Part shown: positions 46,015 to 54,244 of the stretch, one piece after another
How the letters are laid out: every line of letters starts with the position of its first letter
Numbering within the stretch: the first letter of the stretch is position 1
DNA from: Streptomyces cahuitamycinicus
Lineage (GTDB): Bacteria; Actinomycetota; Actinomycetes; Streptomycetales; Streptomycetaceae
Reading direction: 5' to 3'
DNA length: 54,263 bases
Assembly: GCF_002891435.1 (NCBI RefSeq)
Contig: NZ_POUC01000010.1
Location: 1 to 54,263 of the forward strand
Translations under genes and position numbers: made by a program
The notes under the pieces: generated by a model
Seen by the model: only the letters and a program-made list of their open reading frames with translations
What the model was told of the DNA's origin: nothing
Databases searched by the model: none

Positions 46015-46243
46015 TGCGAGGCGATTGACAAGGAGCTGATCACCCGGCTCCTGGCGGACACCTGCGAGATCCGCGGCGTCAAGGATGCTGTCCAAGTGCA
46101 TCACATTCGTGTCCTCGCCGAGCTCGCGCCTGCTGGATGGCCACCGTCCGACTGAGCACGCGTCATGCTCGAGCGGCGCCGCAAGGCCGTTGTGACCTGC
46201 GACGCCTGCCATGACCGTATCCACGAGGCACGGACGGCCAGGT
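46015..46243 (+). pseudogene. Group II intron maturase, HNH-domain remnant
   Basis: The frame reads KELITRLLADTCEIRGVKDA, VQVHHIRVLAELAPAGWPPS, an in-frame TGA at 46156-46158, then ARVMLERRRKAVVTCDACHD and RIHEARTAR. This is the C-terminal HNH endonuclease of a group II intron-encoded reverse transcriptase. The first Cys pair (CEIC) is CEIR, and a probable Trp codon has become the TGA. The reverse transcriptase and maturase domains are absent. Domain V follows at the right distance. Confidence 0.8.
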
Positions 46244-46265
46244 GATTCACGCCGTGATCACGGGA

Positions 46266-46300
46266 GAGCCGGATGACCGGGAAACCGTCACGTCCGGTTC
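46266..46300 (+). ncRNA. Group II intron domain V
   Basis: Thirty-five bases starting GAGCCGGATGAC and ending GTCACGTCCGGTTC fold into the short domain V hairpin with a GAAA tetraloop (CCGGGAAACCGTC) and an internal bulge. The ribozyme catalytic domain is well preserved, although the upstream intron domains are gone. Confidence 0.8.
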
Positions 46301-46489
46301 GGCAGGAGGCCGCGCGGAACAGGACCTGCACCGGCAGGCACCTCGCCGCGCGGCCGACTCAACCGGCAAGCGGGCTTCACCCAAGCTCTGCGCACGCGCG
46401 AAGTCATCCCAACTGGATGTCCGACGACCGAGCCCAACCGAACACGGTGTCCGTTCATGTGAGCGCTCTGCCCACCGGTCTTCGCGCCC

Positions 46490-46694
46490 CGTGCCCATAG
46501 CGTGCCCGTAAGAGCGGACAACCACGGTCGACAGCGGTGCCACCAAGCACTCACGCCTGGCGGTGACAGATCGAATCTGCGCAGGTCAGGAGCCACGTGG
46601 GTGACCAGGCGCCATCGCTTCCCAAGCCGAGAGCGCGAGTTCGATTCTCGTCACCCGCTCCATGATGAAATCCCAGGTCAGTGGCCTGGGGTTT
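46490..46694 (+). repeat. Attachment copy D: repeat module, tRNA-Gly 3' fragment and hairpin
   Basis: CGTGCCCATAGCGTGCCC and the AGAGCGGACAACCACGGTCG stretch (46490-46540) repeat the module before copy A. Bases 46617-46662 are the tRNA 3' fragment, with one T-to-C change against copy A. The hairpin 46668-46694 is of the A class with one mismatch. About 260 bp to the right, without a supported gene, leads to a vapBC pair. Confidence 0.8.
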
Positions 46695-46957
46695 GTTTCA
46701 CTCGGGAGCCGTTGCTGGGTTTTACGAGTGCTCCCGCACTCCGAGATCGGGCACGCGGAGGGCACGCGCGCCTCGCGAGGGCGGCCCCATCACGTCGCAA
46801 CGTGGTGCTGACCTGCACCTTCACTTGGATGAGCCGGAAGCGAGCTCTCAGCCTGCTGTTCCTGGGCGATGGCGGACACCCGTCCTGCACGTGCTTCGTT
46901 GTGGGCGGTGCACAAGCCCCTTGTGATAGCGGGCACTTGACCGCCGAGGGTCCTGCG

Positions 46958-47401
46958 TCAGAGCGGGAGGTCGTCGGGGAGTACCCGGAACGCCTTGCAG
47001 CGGCCCAACGGGCGTACGGCCCGGAAGTCTCGTCGGTCGAGGGTGAGAATCGCGTCCGTGTCGTAGTCGGCGGCAAGCGCCACGTTCACAGCGTCGGCGA
47101 GGTCGAGGTCCAGCGCGCGGTAGCGGACACGGACGGACTGGGCGGCACCCAGGTGGTCCTCCGTGATCTCCGGCATGACGACACGACCCCGGCTCATCCA
47201 GCGCCTCAGGTCGTCGACCGCGCTGAGGGCGGCCTCCCTGCCGAGCTCACGCGTCGCCACATGATCCAGTTCGGCCAGCAGGAGCGGGGACATGACCAGC
47301 AGGCCCGCCGCCATGATCGCCTCGTTCGCCGCCCCGTGTTCCGGATGAGCCGAGTCCAGGGCTGCCAGAAGGCCGGACGTATCGGCGATGACAATGATCA
47401 C
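46958..47401 (-). CDS. vapC: VapC-type PIN-domain toxin (second pair)
   Basis: The 147-residue PIN nuclease has VIADTSGLLAALDSAHPEHG (Asp 7), SPLLLAELDHVATRELG (Glu 44), LDLDLADAVNVALAADYDTD and ILTLDRRDF, giving the acidic metal site. It is a different subfamily from the toxin at 13180. The GTG start overlaps the antitoxin stop by 4 nt. It lies beside attachment copy D, which again links toxin-antitoxin genes with the integration sites. Confidence 0.9.
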   Translation of the reverse strand: MIIVIADTSGLLAALDSAHPEHGAANEAIMAAGLLVMSPLLLAELDHVATRELGREAALSAVDDLRRWMSRGRVVMPEITEDHLGAAQSVRVRYRALDLDLADAVNVALAADYDTDAILTLDRRDFRAVRPLGRCKAFRVLPDDLPL

Positions 47402-47658
47402 GCGACGGATCCGGAACCCGAGCTGATCTCCCGCCGGACGGCCTCCGCGACCGTGTCGCGGACCTCCGGCTTGGACAGTGTGCGCCCCGGCCCCTCGAAG
47501 GTGCGTGAGAACAGCGGCTCGTCCCAGACCCGGTTCGCCATGGCTGCAAGGTGGATGCCCTGACGGATGATCTCAGCCTCGCTTATGCCCCGGCGCTTGG
47601 CGGCCTCTTTGATGATCGCCAGGTCCTCGGGGTCGGCGTAGACGTTGGTGCGCTTCAT
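47398..47658 (-). CDS. vapB: VapB-type ribbon-helix-helix antitoxin (second pair)
   Basis: The 86-residue protein starts KRTNVYADPEDLAIIKEAAK with a ribbon-helix-helix fold (RGISEAEIIRQGIHLAAM) and has a basic/acidic tail that should bind the PIN toxin. The start at 47658 was chosen; an ATG two codons earlier (47664) is equally possible, and neither has a strong ribosome site. Repeats upstream at 47662-47687 suggest autoregulation. Confidence 0.82.
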   Translation of the reverse strand: MKRTNVYADPEDLAIIKEAAKRRGISEAEIIRQGIHLAAMANRVWDEPLFSRTFEGPGRTLSKPEVRDTVAEAVRREISSGSGSVA

Positions 47659-47661
47659 GGA

Positions 47662-47687
47662 CATGTACCAAGCGTAGTCCATGTACC
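47662..47687. promoter_or_regulatory. Repeated CATGTACC at vapB start
   Basis: CATGTACC occurs at 47662-47669 and 47680-47687, start-to-start spacing 18 bp, around and just upstream of the antitoxin start. VapB-type proteins often bind paired half-sites here. Confidence 0.4.
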
Positions 47688-47757
47688 GGTTTGGTGTATC
47701 CGCGCGCTTCCCCTTGTTCCACAGGCCCCGCCAATGGAACCGGCGACCGCCGCGTAT

Positions 47758-48145
47758 GACGGCCTCCGAGGCCGAGTGGGAATGGGGCCCGGACGGCATC
47801 CGCGTGGTGCAGCACCGCCGGGCCACCACCACGCACCCGGTGACGGGCGCCGAGATCTGGTTCAACCAGGCCGACCAGTGGCACCCGGCCGGCCTCGGCG
47901 ACGAGACCTCCAGGGAGCTGTACGAGATCCTCGCGCCCGAGGAGTTCCCGCAGTACGTCACGTTCGCCGACGGCACGCCCATACCGGACGCGTACATCAC
48001 CCAGATCCGCGACCGGGGCCTGGAGCTGGCCGTGGACGTGGACTGGCGGTTCGGCGACGTGCTGGTGATCGACAACGTGCTCACCGGGCACGGCCGCCGA
48101 CCCTTCGAGGGCACCCGCCGCATCCTGGTCGCCATGTCCGACTGA
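47758..48145 (+). pseudogene. TauD/TfdA dioxygenase C-terminal fragment
   Basis: About 128 codons encode the second half of a 2-oxoglutarate/iron oxygenase: HPVTGAEIWFNQADQWHP, VDVDWRFGDVLVIDNVLTGH with the distal iron-binding His, and GRRPFEGTRRILVAMSD with the 2-oxoglutarate-binding Arg. The H-x-D half and about 200 N-terminal residues are missing. It resembles the SyrP-like branch found in natural-product clusters. Confidence 0.78.
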
Positions 48146-48209
48146 CCCGTCCGACGCGGCGACCGCGGCCCCGTCCTCCCCGGCCACCGGAGTGGACGGG
48201 GCCGCGGCG

Positions 48210-48857
48210 TCAGGCCCGCAGGAAGGCGAGGACCGCGAGGACCCGGCGGTGCCCCTCGGTGTCCACCGGCAGGTCCAGCTTGTTGAAGATGTTGCCGATG
48301 TGCTTGTTCACGGCCGCCTCGCTGATGAACAGGTTCTTGGCGAGACTGGCGTTGGTGCGGCCCTCCGCGATCAGCGCGAGCACCTCGCGCTCGCGGGCGC
48401 TCAGCCGCTCCAGCGGGTCCTGGCGCAGCCGCACCAGCTGGGTGATGACCTCCGGGTCCACCACGGTGCCGCCGGCGGCCACCCGCTCGATCGCCGACAC
48501 GAAGTCCGCGACTGCGCTGACCCGTTCCTTGAGCAGGTAACCAACCCCGGCGCCGCCGCCCGAGTCGAGGAGCCGCAGTGCGTAGGAGCGCTCGACGTAC
48601 TGGCTGAGGACGAGCACGGGCAGTCCGGGGAACTCCTCGCGCAGCGTCACCGCCGAGCGCAGCCCGTCGTCGCTGAGCGAGGGCGGCATCCGCACGTCGG
48701 TGACGATCAGGTCCGGCCGGTCGGCGCGCACAGCCGCCACCAGCGCGTCGGCGTCCCCGACGGCCGCCACCACCTCGTGGCCGACCCGTTGCAACAGGCC
48801 GACAAGGCCTTCGCGTAACAGAACGGCGTCCTCGGCCACGATCAGGCGAAGCGACAC
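48210..48857 (-). CDS. NarL/LuxR-type response regulator
   Basis: The 215-residue protein has a receiver domain with phospho-acceptor Asp 54 (VTDVRMPP) and a LuxR helix-turn-helix (LSAREREVLALIAEGRTNAS, LFISEAAVNKHIGNIF). The GTG start at 48857 follows GGAGG and overlaps the histidine kinase gene by 16 nt, so the two are co-expressed. It probably controls the divergent ABC transporter through the palindrome at 50133-50152. Confidence 0.93.
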   Translation of the reverse strand: MSLRLIVAEDAVLLREGLVGLLQRVGHEVVAAVGDADALVAAVRADRPDLIVTDVRMPPSLSDDGLRSAVTLREEFPGLPVLVLSQYVERSYALRLLDSGGGAGVGYLLKERVSAVADFVSAIERVAAGGTVVDPEVITQLVRLRQDPLERLSAREREVLALIAEGRTNASLAKNLFISEAAVNKHIGNIFNKLDLPVDTEGHRRVLAVLAFLRA

Positions 48858-50062
48858 GGAACCTCCACATGCAGCAGGGTCGGACCACCGACCGGACTCG
48901 ACACCCGCATCCGGCCGTCGAGCGCCGTGACCCGGTCCGCGAGCCCGGTCACGCCGGTGCCCGCTTCGGGATCGACCCCGCCGTGCCCGTCGTCCACGAT
49001 GTCGAGAACCAGCAGATCGGAATGGTAGCGCCCGCGTACCCGGGCGCTGGTGGCTCCGCTGTGCTTGGCGATGTTCGTCATGGCCTCGTTGATCAGGTAG
49101 TACATCGTCGTCTCGAGCTTCCTGGGCAGCCGCTCGGGCAGGTGCAGGTCCACCGTCACCGGGATGGGGAACCGGCCGGCGTAGTCCTCGATCGCCGCCA
49201 CCAGCCCGTGGTCGGCGAGGACCGGCGGGTTGAGGCCCCGGATCAGCGCCCGCAGCTCCTGGTGCGCGGTGGCCAGCTGGGACTCGGCCTGGGTCAGCAG
49301 CTCGTCCTGCGGGGAGCCCTCGGGAACCTCCAGGCGCAGCAGCCCGAGCGTCATCCCCAGCGAGACGAGCCGCTGCTGCGCCCCGTCGTGCAGGTCGCGT
49401 TCGATGCGCACCCGCTCGGCGTCGAACGAGTCGAGCAGTCGCGCCTGCGAGGCACGCACCTCGCGCAGCTCCTCCCCGAGCTCCTTGTCGCGCGGCGCGA
49501 GGAAGGTGCGGGCCATGGCGGCCCGCGCCCCCGCCCACGAGGTCACCGTGTACGGCGAGGCGAGCAGCACGATCGCCCCGAACACCGTCCACGGCCAGGT
49601 GTCGCGGCCGGTCGAGGCGATGGTGGTGGCGGGGATCCCGAAGGAGAACGCGAGGACCATCAGGTCCATCCACCACAGCGCCGCCGCCGACAGCAGCGTG
49701 AACAGCAACTCCCGCCAGGTCACCTGCTCCTTGAGCCGGGTGGCCGTCCAGGCACGCAGGCCGGGACCGTCCGGGGCGCGGTGCGGATCGGGCAGGTGGT
49801 CGAGGTCCACAAGACGCAGTCGGCGCCGCTCCACCCGGGCCACCAGCGTGGCCGCCAGCACCATGCCGACCAGGGGGGCGACACCGATCAGTACGACCAG
49901 CAGGGCGACCCCCCCGGCCAGGCCGAGGGCGAAGACCAGCACGGCCACGGCGCCGACCACGACGCCACCGCTCAGATAGGCCAGCGACCGCCAGGGCCAG
50001 CTCGAGGTCAGGAAGCTCAGCGGACGCTGGGCCATGGCCTGCCAGGCTGTTGTGGGTTGCAT
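48842..50062 (-). CDS. NarL-type sensor histidine kinase
   Basis: The 406-residue membrane kinase has two hydrophobic blocks: helices at about 30-80 (SGGVVVGAVAVLVFALGLAG, VALLVVLIGVAPLVGMVLAA) and about 115-180 (LLFTLLSAAALWWMDLMVLA, VFGAIVLLASPYTV). A HisKA_3 phospho-acceptor helix (RIERDLHDGAQQRLVSLGMT) and a HATPase domain (NEAMTNIAKHSGATSARVRG, DDGHGGVDPEAGTGVTGLAD) follow. It is cotranscribed with the response regulator and divergent from an ABC exporter, a common arrangement for sensing antibiotics or peptides. Confidence 0.93.
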   Translation of the reverse strand: MQPTTAWQAMAQRPLSFLTSSWPWRSLAYLSGGVVVGAVAVLVFALGLAGGVALLVVLIGVAPLVGMVLAATLVARVERRRLRLVDLDHLPDPHRAPDGPGLRAWTATRLKEQVTWRELLFTLLSAAALWWMDLMVLAFSFGIPATTIASTGRDTWPWTVFGAIVLLASPYTVTSWAGARAAMARTFLAPRDKELGEELREVRASQARLLDSFDAERVRIERDLHDGAQQRLVSLGMTLGLLRLEVPEGSPQDELLTQAESQLATAHQELRALIRGLNPPVLADHGLVAAIEDYAGRFPIPVTVDLHLPERLPRKLETTMYYLINEAMTNIAKHSGATSARVRGRYHSDLLVLDIVDDGHGGVDPEAGTGVTGLADRVTALDGRMRVSSPVGGPTLLHVEVPCRFA

Positions 50063-50132
50063 CCGATCAACGTAACCACGGGCAGGGGCATTTGGGGACG
50101 CGTCCTCCCCCGCGGCGGCCTCCCGCCGGCAA

Positions 50133-50152
50133 AGGTAGAGCTGCCTCTACCT
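50133..50152. promoter_or_regulatory. Inverted repeat in divergent kinase/ABC promoter region
   Basis: AGGTAGAG-ctgc-CTCTACCT is a perfect 8-bp inverted repeat between the kinase start (50062) and the ATPase start (50208). It is a good candidate site for the dimeric response regulator. Confidence 0.6.
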
Positions 50153-50207
50153 CAGGAGTAAAGAGAGGATCAGTGCCCCGCCCACCCCCGGGCAGTGAAA
50201 TCGACGC

Positions 50208-50975
50208 ATGACGACAACGAGGCAAACCCCGGTGCAGGACGCGGTCGAACTCCACGGTGTGCGCAAGGTCCACGGCTCCGGCGGACACCAGGTGACCGCG
50301 CTGGACAGCGTCTCGATCAGCTTCCAGCGCGGCACCTTCACCGCCATCATGGGCCCCTCCGGCTCGGGGAAGTCGACGCTGCTGCAGTGCGCGGCGGGGC
50401 TGGAGCAGCCGTCCGACGGGCGGATCGTCCTCGCCGGCGTGGACATCGGTCAGCTGAACGAGAAGGAGCGCACCAAGCTCCGCCGTGACCACATCGGTTT
50501 CGTCTTCCAGGCCTTCAACCTGGTGGAGTCCCTCACGGCGGCCCAGAACGTGGAACTGCCGTCCCGGTTCGCCGGCCGCAAGGTCAGCCGCGAGCAGATC
50601 GCGAACGCGCTCGCCGCGGTCGGTCTGGCCGAGCGCGCCGGGCACCGCCCCAGTCAGCTCTCCGGCGGCCAGCAGCAGCGCGTCGCCCTCGCCCGGGCCC
50701 TCGTCACCCGCCCCGACGTCCTCTTCGCGGACGAGCCCACCGGCGCCCTGGACACCGTCACCTCCAGCGAGGTGCTGAACATGATGCGGATGCTGGTCGA
50801 CCAGGAGGGCCAGACCACTCTGATGGTCACGCACGACCCGGTCGCGGCGGCCATGGCCGACGTCGTGGTCTTCCTCAAGGACGGCCGCATCACCGACCGC
50901 ATCCCGCTCGACCGTTACTCCGGCAGCAACAATGCCGCCGCGATCGCCGGCCACATGACCCGAATGGAGGCGTGA
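50208..50975 (+). CDS. ABC transporter ATPase (MacB/LolD type)
   Basis: The 255-residue protein has Walker A GPSGSGKST at residues 49-57, signature SQLSGGQQQRVALARAL, Walker B VLFADEPTGALD and the switch His in MVTHDP. This is the ATPase class that works with FtsX/MacB permeases in antimicrobial-peptide resistance or export. Its stop overlaps the permease start by one base (TGATG). Confidence 0.95.
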   Translation: MTTTRQTPVQDAVELHGVRKVHGSGGHQVTALDSVSISFQRGTFTAIMGPSGSGKSTLLQCAAGLEQPSDGRIVLAGVDIGQLNEKERTKLRRDHIGFVFQAFNLVESLTAAQNVELPSRFAGRKVSREQIANALAAVGLAERAGHRPSQLSGGQQQRVALARALVTRPDVLFADEPTGALDTVTSSEVLNMMRMLVDQEGQTTLMVTHDPVAAAMADVVVFLKDGRITDRIPLDRYSGSNNAAAIAGHMTRMEA

Positions 50976-53392
50976 TGCTGATCCTCGCGAACGTACGCGA
51001 ACGCTGGTCCGGCTTCCTCGGAGCCTTCGTCGCCGTCCTGGTCGGCGTCGCCCTGATCACGACCACACTGGTCATCTACGACTCCGCCCGCGCCAAGGTC
51101 CAGCCCCGCTACACCGGCACCGCCGCCCTGGCCCTGCCCCAGCAGGCCGTCGACGCCGACGGCAGCCCCGAGGACCGGATGCCGTGGAGCAAGGCCGAGG
51201 CCGCGCCGCTGGTGGCCGGACTCGACAAGATCCCGGGCGTGGCCGACGCCGTGGTGGACCGCTCCTTCTACGCCCAGGCGATCAGGGACGGCAAGCCCGT
51301 CACCGACGAGGGCGCCCTGCAGTCCGGGCACGGCTGGGACAGCGCGCGGATGGCGCCCTACAAGCTGGTCTCCGGCCGCGCCCCGAGCGGCACCGACGAG
51401 GTCGTGGTGGACCGCGCCCTGGGCGCGGCCGTGGGCAGCGCCCTGACCGTCAACATCACGCAGGGCCGCGAGCAGTTCACCGTCGTCGGCACCGTGGACG
51501 GCCCCGGCTACTACTTCAGCGAGGCGTTCGCCGCGCGGCAGCAGCCCGGTGTCGGGGCCATCGCGCTCGTCACCGACAAGGGAGCCGACACCGGCGCGAT
51601 CGTCACCGCCGCGAAGAAGGTGCTCGGCGACAAGAGCGACGTGGTCTCCGGCGACGGCCGGTCCGAACTGCAGCCGCAGTACATCGAGCACAAGCGGTTC
51701 CTGGGCGTCCAGCTCATCAGCGCCATGGCCATCCTCGGCCTGTTCACCACGGTGTTCGTGGTCGCCTCCATGCTGGTCCTGGCGACCGGGATGCGCCGCC
51801 GCGAGATCGGCCTGTTGCGCACCATCGGCGCCGCCCCCCAGCAGGTCAAGCGTGTGATCATCGGTGAGGCCGCCGTGGTCGGCCTGCTCGGCTCGATCGC
51901 CGGCTGCGTGGCCGGTGTGCTGGCCGCCCCGCTGCTGCGGAACATCCTTCAGGGCCTGGACGTGGCCCCGCCGGGCATGGAGGTCACGGTCGCCGCTTGG
52001 CCGCTGCTCACGGGCTCCGCGATCGGTGTCGGGGTCAGCGTGATCGGCGCCTGGACCGCCGGCCGCAAGGCCGCGCAGGTCGCCCCTATCGAGGCCCTCC
52101 TGGACAGCCGCTCCGCCAACAAGGGCATGGGCCGCGGCCGTTGGATCGCCGGCCTCGCCGTCCTCGGCGCCGGTGTGCTCCTCGCCATCGGCACCGCCAC
52201 CTCCAGCGCCGACAACCGCATCAACATGGCGATCTTCGCCACCATGACGCTGATCGTCGCGGCCGCCCTGCTGGCCCCCGTGTTCATCGGGCCCGTCGGC
52301 CGGTTCCTGACCGCCCCGTTCCAGCGCGGCGGCTCCGCGGCCCCGGTCCTGATCCGGGCGGAACTCGTCGCCAACCCGCGCCGTGCCGCCTCCCTGGTGG
52401 CCCCCGTGATCGCCGCCGTCGGCTTCGCGGTGCTTCTCAGCGGCATGGTGGAGACCATGCGGGTGGCCTACCCGGCGGGCGAGGCCCTGAAGGTCTCGGG
52501 CCAGACGATCGTCACCCCGGACGGCACGCCCGGGAACACCGACGAGGTCGTCGCCGCCAACCCGGTGGGCAAGGCCGCCCTGCCGACCCGGGCGTTCGTG
52601 CTGAAGGACGCGGCGGCCGGCAAGGGCACCGAGCATGCCGGGAACACGGCCGGCGCCACCGTCCTGGACGTCCTGGGCAGCCGGGACCCGCGCTGGAGCA
52701 AGCCGGGCGAGGCCGTCCTCGGCGAGCGCACCGCCAAGAAGCTGGGCCTGGCGAAGGGCCAGGAGGTTCCCGTCCGGTTCGCCGACGGCACCGCCGTCAC
52801 CCTGCGCGTCGGCGCGGTCCTGCCCGACGACCCGGCCCGCGGCGACTTCGTGGTCCCCCGTGACCTGGTCCGCGCCCACGACCCGGCCGCACTCACCGAC
52901 GACATCTTCGTCCCCGGCGACGCCAAGGCCTCCGCCGCCGTCCCCGGCACCGCGCTGCACGACGCCGCAGAGTACGCGCTGGCCGACTACAACACGGACG
53001 CCAAGCTCACCGAGAGCCTCGCCATGATGCTGATCGTCATCGCCGTCGGCTACAGCGTGATCGCCGTCGCCAACAGCATGGCCATGGCCGCCCACGGCCG
53101 GCGCCGCGACTTCGGGGTCATGAAGTCCGCCGGCGGCACCGTCCGCCAGCTGCTCCTGGTCTCGGTCGGCGAGACGTCCCTGGTCATCGTCGTCGGCGCC
53201 GCCCTCGGCATCCTGGTGACCCTGCCCCCGCTGGCGGGCATGGCCTCCGGTCTCTCCCAGGCCACCTCGTCCGACGTGGGCCTGCACCTGAGCACCGGCA
53301 CCCTCACCACCGCCGTCCTCGGCACCCTCGTGGCGGCCGTCCTCGCCGGACTCGCGGTCACCTCGAAGACGCTGCGCAGGCAGGCGGCGTAA
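50975..53392 (+). CDS. FtsX/MacB-type ABC transporter permease
   Basis: The 805-residue membrane protein has an N-terminal helix (LGAFVAVLVGVALITTTLVI), a large extracellular region, and a first FtsX domain near residues 245-370 (ISAMAILGLFTTVFVVASML, RRREIGLLRTIGAAPQQVKR). A second half repeats this pattern, ending in GRRRDFGVMKSAGGTVRQLL at about 710 and a final helix (TTAVLGTLVAAVLAGLAVTS). The ATG at 50975 overlaps the ATPase stop; the GTG one codon earlier is possible. Together they form an efflux or detoxification transporter regulated by the adjacent two-component system. Confidence 0.93.
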   Translation: MLILANVRERWSGFLGAFVAVLVGVALITTTLVIYDSARAKVQPRYTGTAALALPQQAVDADGSPEDRMPWSKAEAAPLVAGLDKIPGVADAVVDRSFYAQAIRDGKPVTDEGALQSGHGWDSARMAPYKLVSGRAPSGTDEVVVDRALGAAVGSALTVNITQGREQFTVVGTVDGPGYYFSEAFAARQQPGVGAIALVTDKGADTGAIVTAAKKVLGDKSDVVSGDGRSELQPQYIEHKRFLGVQLISAMAILGLFTTVFVVASMLVLATGMRRREIGLLRTIGAAPQQVKRVIIGEAAVVGLLGSIAGCVAGVLAAPLLRNILQGLDVAPPGMEVTVAAWPLLTGSAIGVGVSVIGAWTAGRKAAQVAPIEALLDSRSANKGMGRGRWIAGLAVLGAGVLLAIGTATSSADNRINMAIFATMTLIVAAALLAPVFIGPVGRFLTAPFQRGGSAAPVLIRAELVANPRRAASLVAPVIAAVGFAVLLSGMVETMRVAYPAGEALKVSGQTIVTPDGTPGNTDEVVAANPVGKAALPTRAFVLKDAAAGKGTEHAGNTAGATVLDVLGSRDPRWSKPGEAVLGERTAKKLGLAKGQEVPVRFADGTAVTLRVGAVLPDDPARGDFVVPRDLVRAHDPAALTDDIFVPGDAKASAAVPGTALHDAAEYALADYNTDAKLTESLAMMLIVIAVGYSVIAVANSMAMAAHGRRRDFGVMKSAGGTVRQLLLVSVGETSLVIVVGAALGILVTLPPLAGMASGLSQATSSDVGLHLSTGTLTTAVLGTLVAAVLAGLAVTSKTLRRQAA

Positions 53393-53422
53393 CAGACACG
53401 CCTCACCACGGAAGCGGCTCCG

Positions 53423-53486
53423 GAGAGCGCGAGTTCGATTCTCGTCACCCGCTCCATGAAGAAGGCCCAGGTCAAAGGCCTGGGCC
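53423..53486 (+). repeat. Attachment copy E: 3' tRNA-Gly(CCC) fragment plus hairpin
   Basis: Bases 53423-53456 keep the T-arm and acceptor strand but not the anticodon loop. The hairpin 53464-53486 (GGCCCAGGTC then GGCCTGGGCC, followed by CTTTTGCTG) matches copy B. An integrase-like stop codon lies 50 nt after the CCA, the same distance as at copy B. Confidence 0.8.
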
Positions 53487-53505
53487 CTTTTGCTGTCCGT
53501 CGTGA

Positions 53506-53640
53506 TCAGTGGTCGCGTGCCGGATTCGTGCCAGAACGCTGATCGTCTGGATCACCGGTGTCTTCATCTGGCACGGCCGCAGCTTCCTGGCGTGCCTTGA
53601 GAAATCCCGACTTCGGCATCGACACGTCCGAGGGCCGAAC
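53506..53640 (-). pseudogene. int: Probable integrase 3' end remnant beside copy E
   Basis: The minus strand reads VSMPKSGFLKARQEAAAVPD, then DQRSGTNPARDH and stop. The ending parallels ERSGTDLARGQ of the integrase remnant at copy B, at the same distance from the tRNA end. Only this tail survives before a DUF2690 gene. Confidence 0.5.
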
Positions 53641-53641
53641 G

Positions 53642-54244
53642 CTACTCGCGAGAGTCCGACGCCACCGGAGATGGGGGTGGCCGGGTCGTGGTGGCGGCCC
53701 CGCCCACGCGGGCCTCGAAGCACTCCCGTTCGCCGTCGGCAGACGCGGGCCGGAAGCAGGCCCGGACGGTGCTGCCGGGACGGACTTCGGCCATCCCGGT
53801 ATAGACGAAGGTCGCCGCATCGTCCTCGGTCCTGATGCGCACGCCATGGGTCGGTCCGCCCGCCGTGACGTCCAGCCGGTCGCCGATCTCGGTTCCCCAG
53901 GTCCGGGCCCAGCTCGCACCGCACTTCTTGCTGTGGCGCAGCTCGACGTGGGCACCGGTGGCCGTGCGGTACGAGGCGAGGGTGTCGGGGCCGATGCCGC
54001 AGATCAGGCGCATCGGGTCCCGGCCCTCGCAGGCGGCTCCGTGGCATTGGGGAGCGAGGGAGAACGGGACGGAGGCCGGCAGCGGTTGGTCCTCCTGAGC
54101 CTTCGAGTCCGGCAGCAGGAGGAACAGCAGCGCCGCGACACCACCGACGATCACTGTGTACGCCGACGCCAGCGCCACCAGGAGCCTGCTCCCGCCAAGT
54201 CTCCGCCGCCAGATTCCGGCGGGTGGTGGCGACTCCTGAGGGTG
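53642..54244 (-). CDS. DUF2690-type exported protein, 5' end cut by contig edge
   Basis: About 200 codons encode a transmembrane helix (LLVALASAYTVIVGGVAALL) followed by a DUF2690-like domain with paired cysteines (PQCHGAACEGRD, LICGIG, ELRHSKKCGASWARTWG, RACFRPA, RECFEAR). Members often carry a cytoplasmic helix-turn-helix domain before the helix. Here the first codons (MYKGQ) come from the terminal adapter, so the true N terminus is unknown. The gene is partial. Confidence 0.72.
   Translation of the reverse strand, partial: HPQESPPPAGIWRRRLGGSRLLVALASAYTVIVGGVAALLFLLLPDSKAQEDQPLPASVPFSLAPQCHGAACEGRDPMRLICGIGPDTLASYRTATGAHVELRHSKKCGASWARTWGTEIGDRLDVTAGGPTHGVRIRTEDDAATFVYTGMAEVRPGSTVRACFRPASADGERECFEARVGGAATTTRPPPSPVASDSRE

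Noticed and set aside
50915-53287. 790-codon open frame on the minus strand.
   Set aside because: It lies antisense to the FtsX-type permease; its composition (Gly, His, Asp, Arg) is typical of a mirror frame in high-GC DNA.
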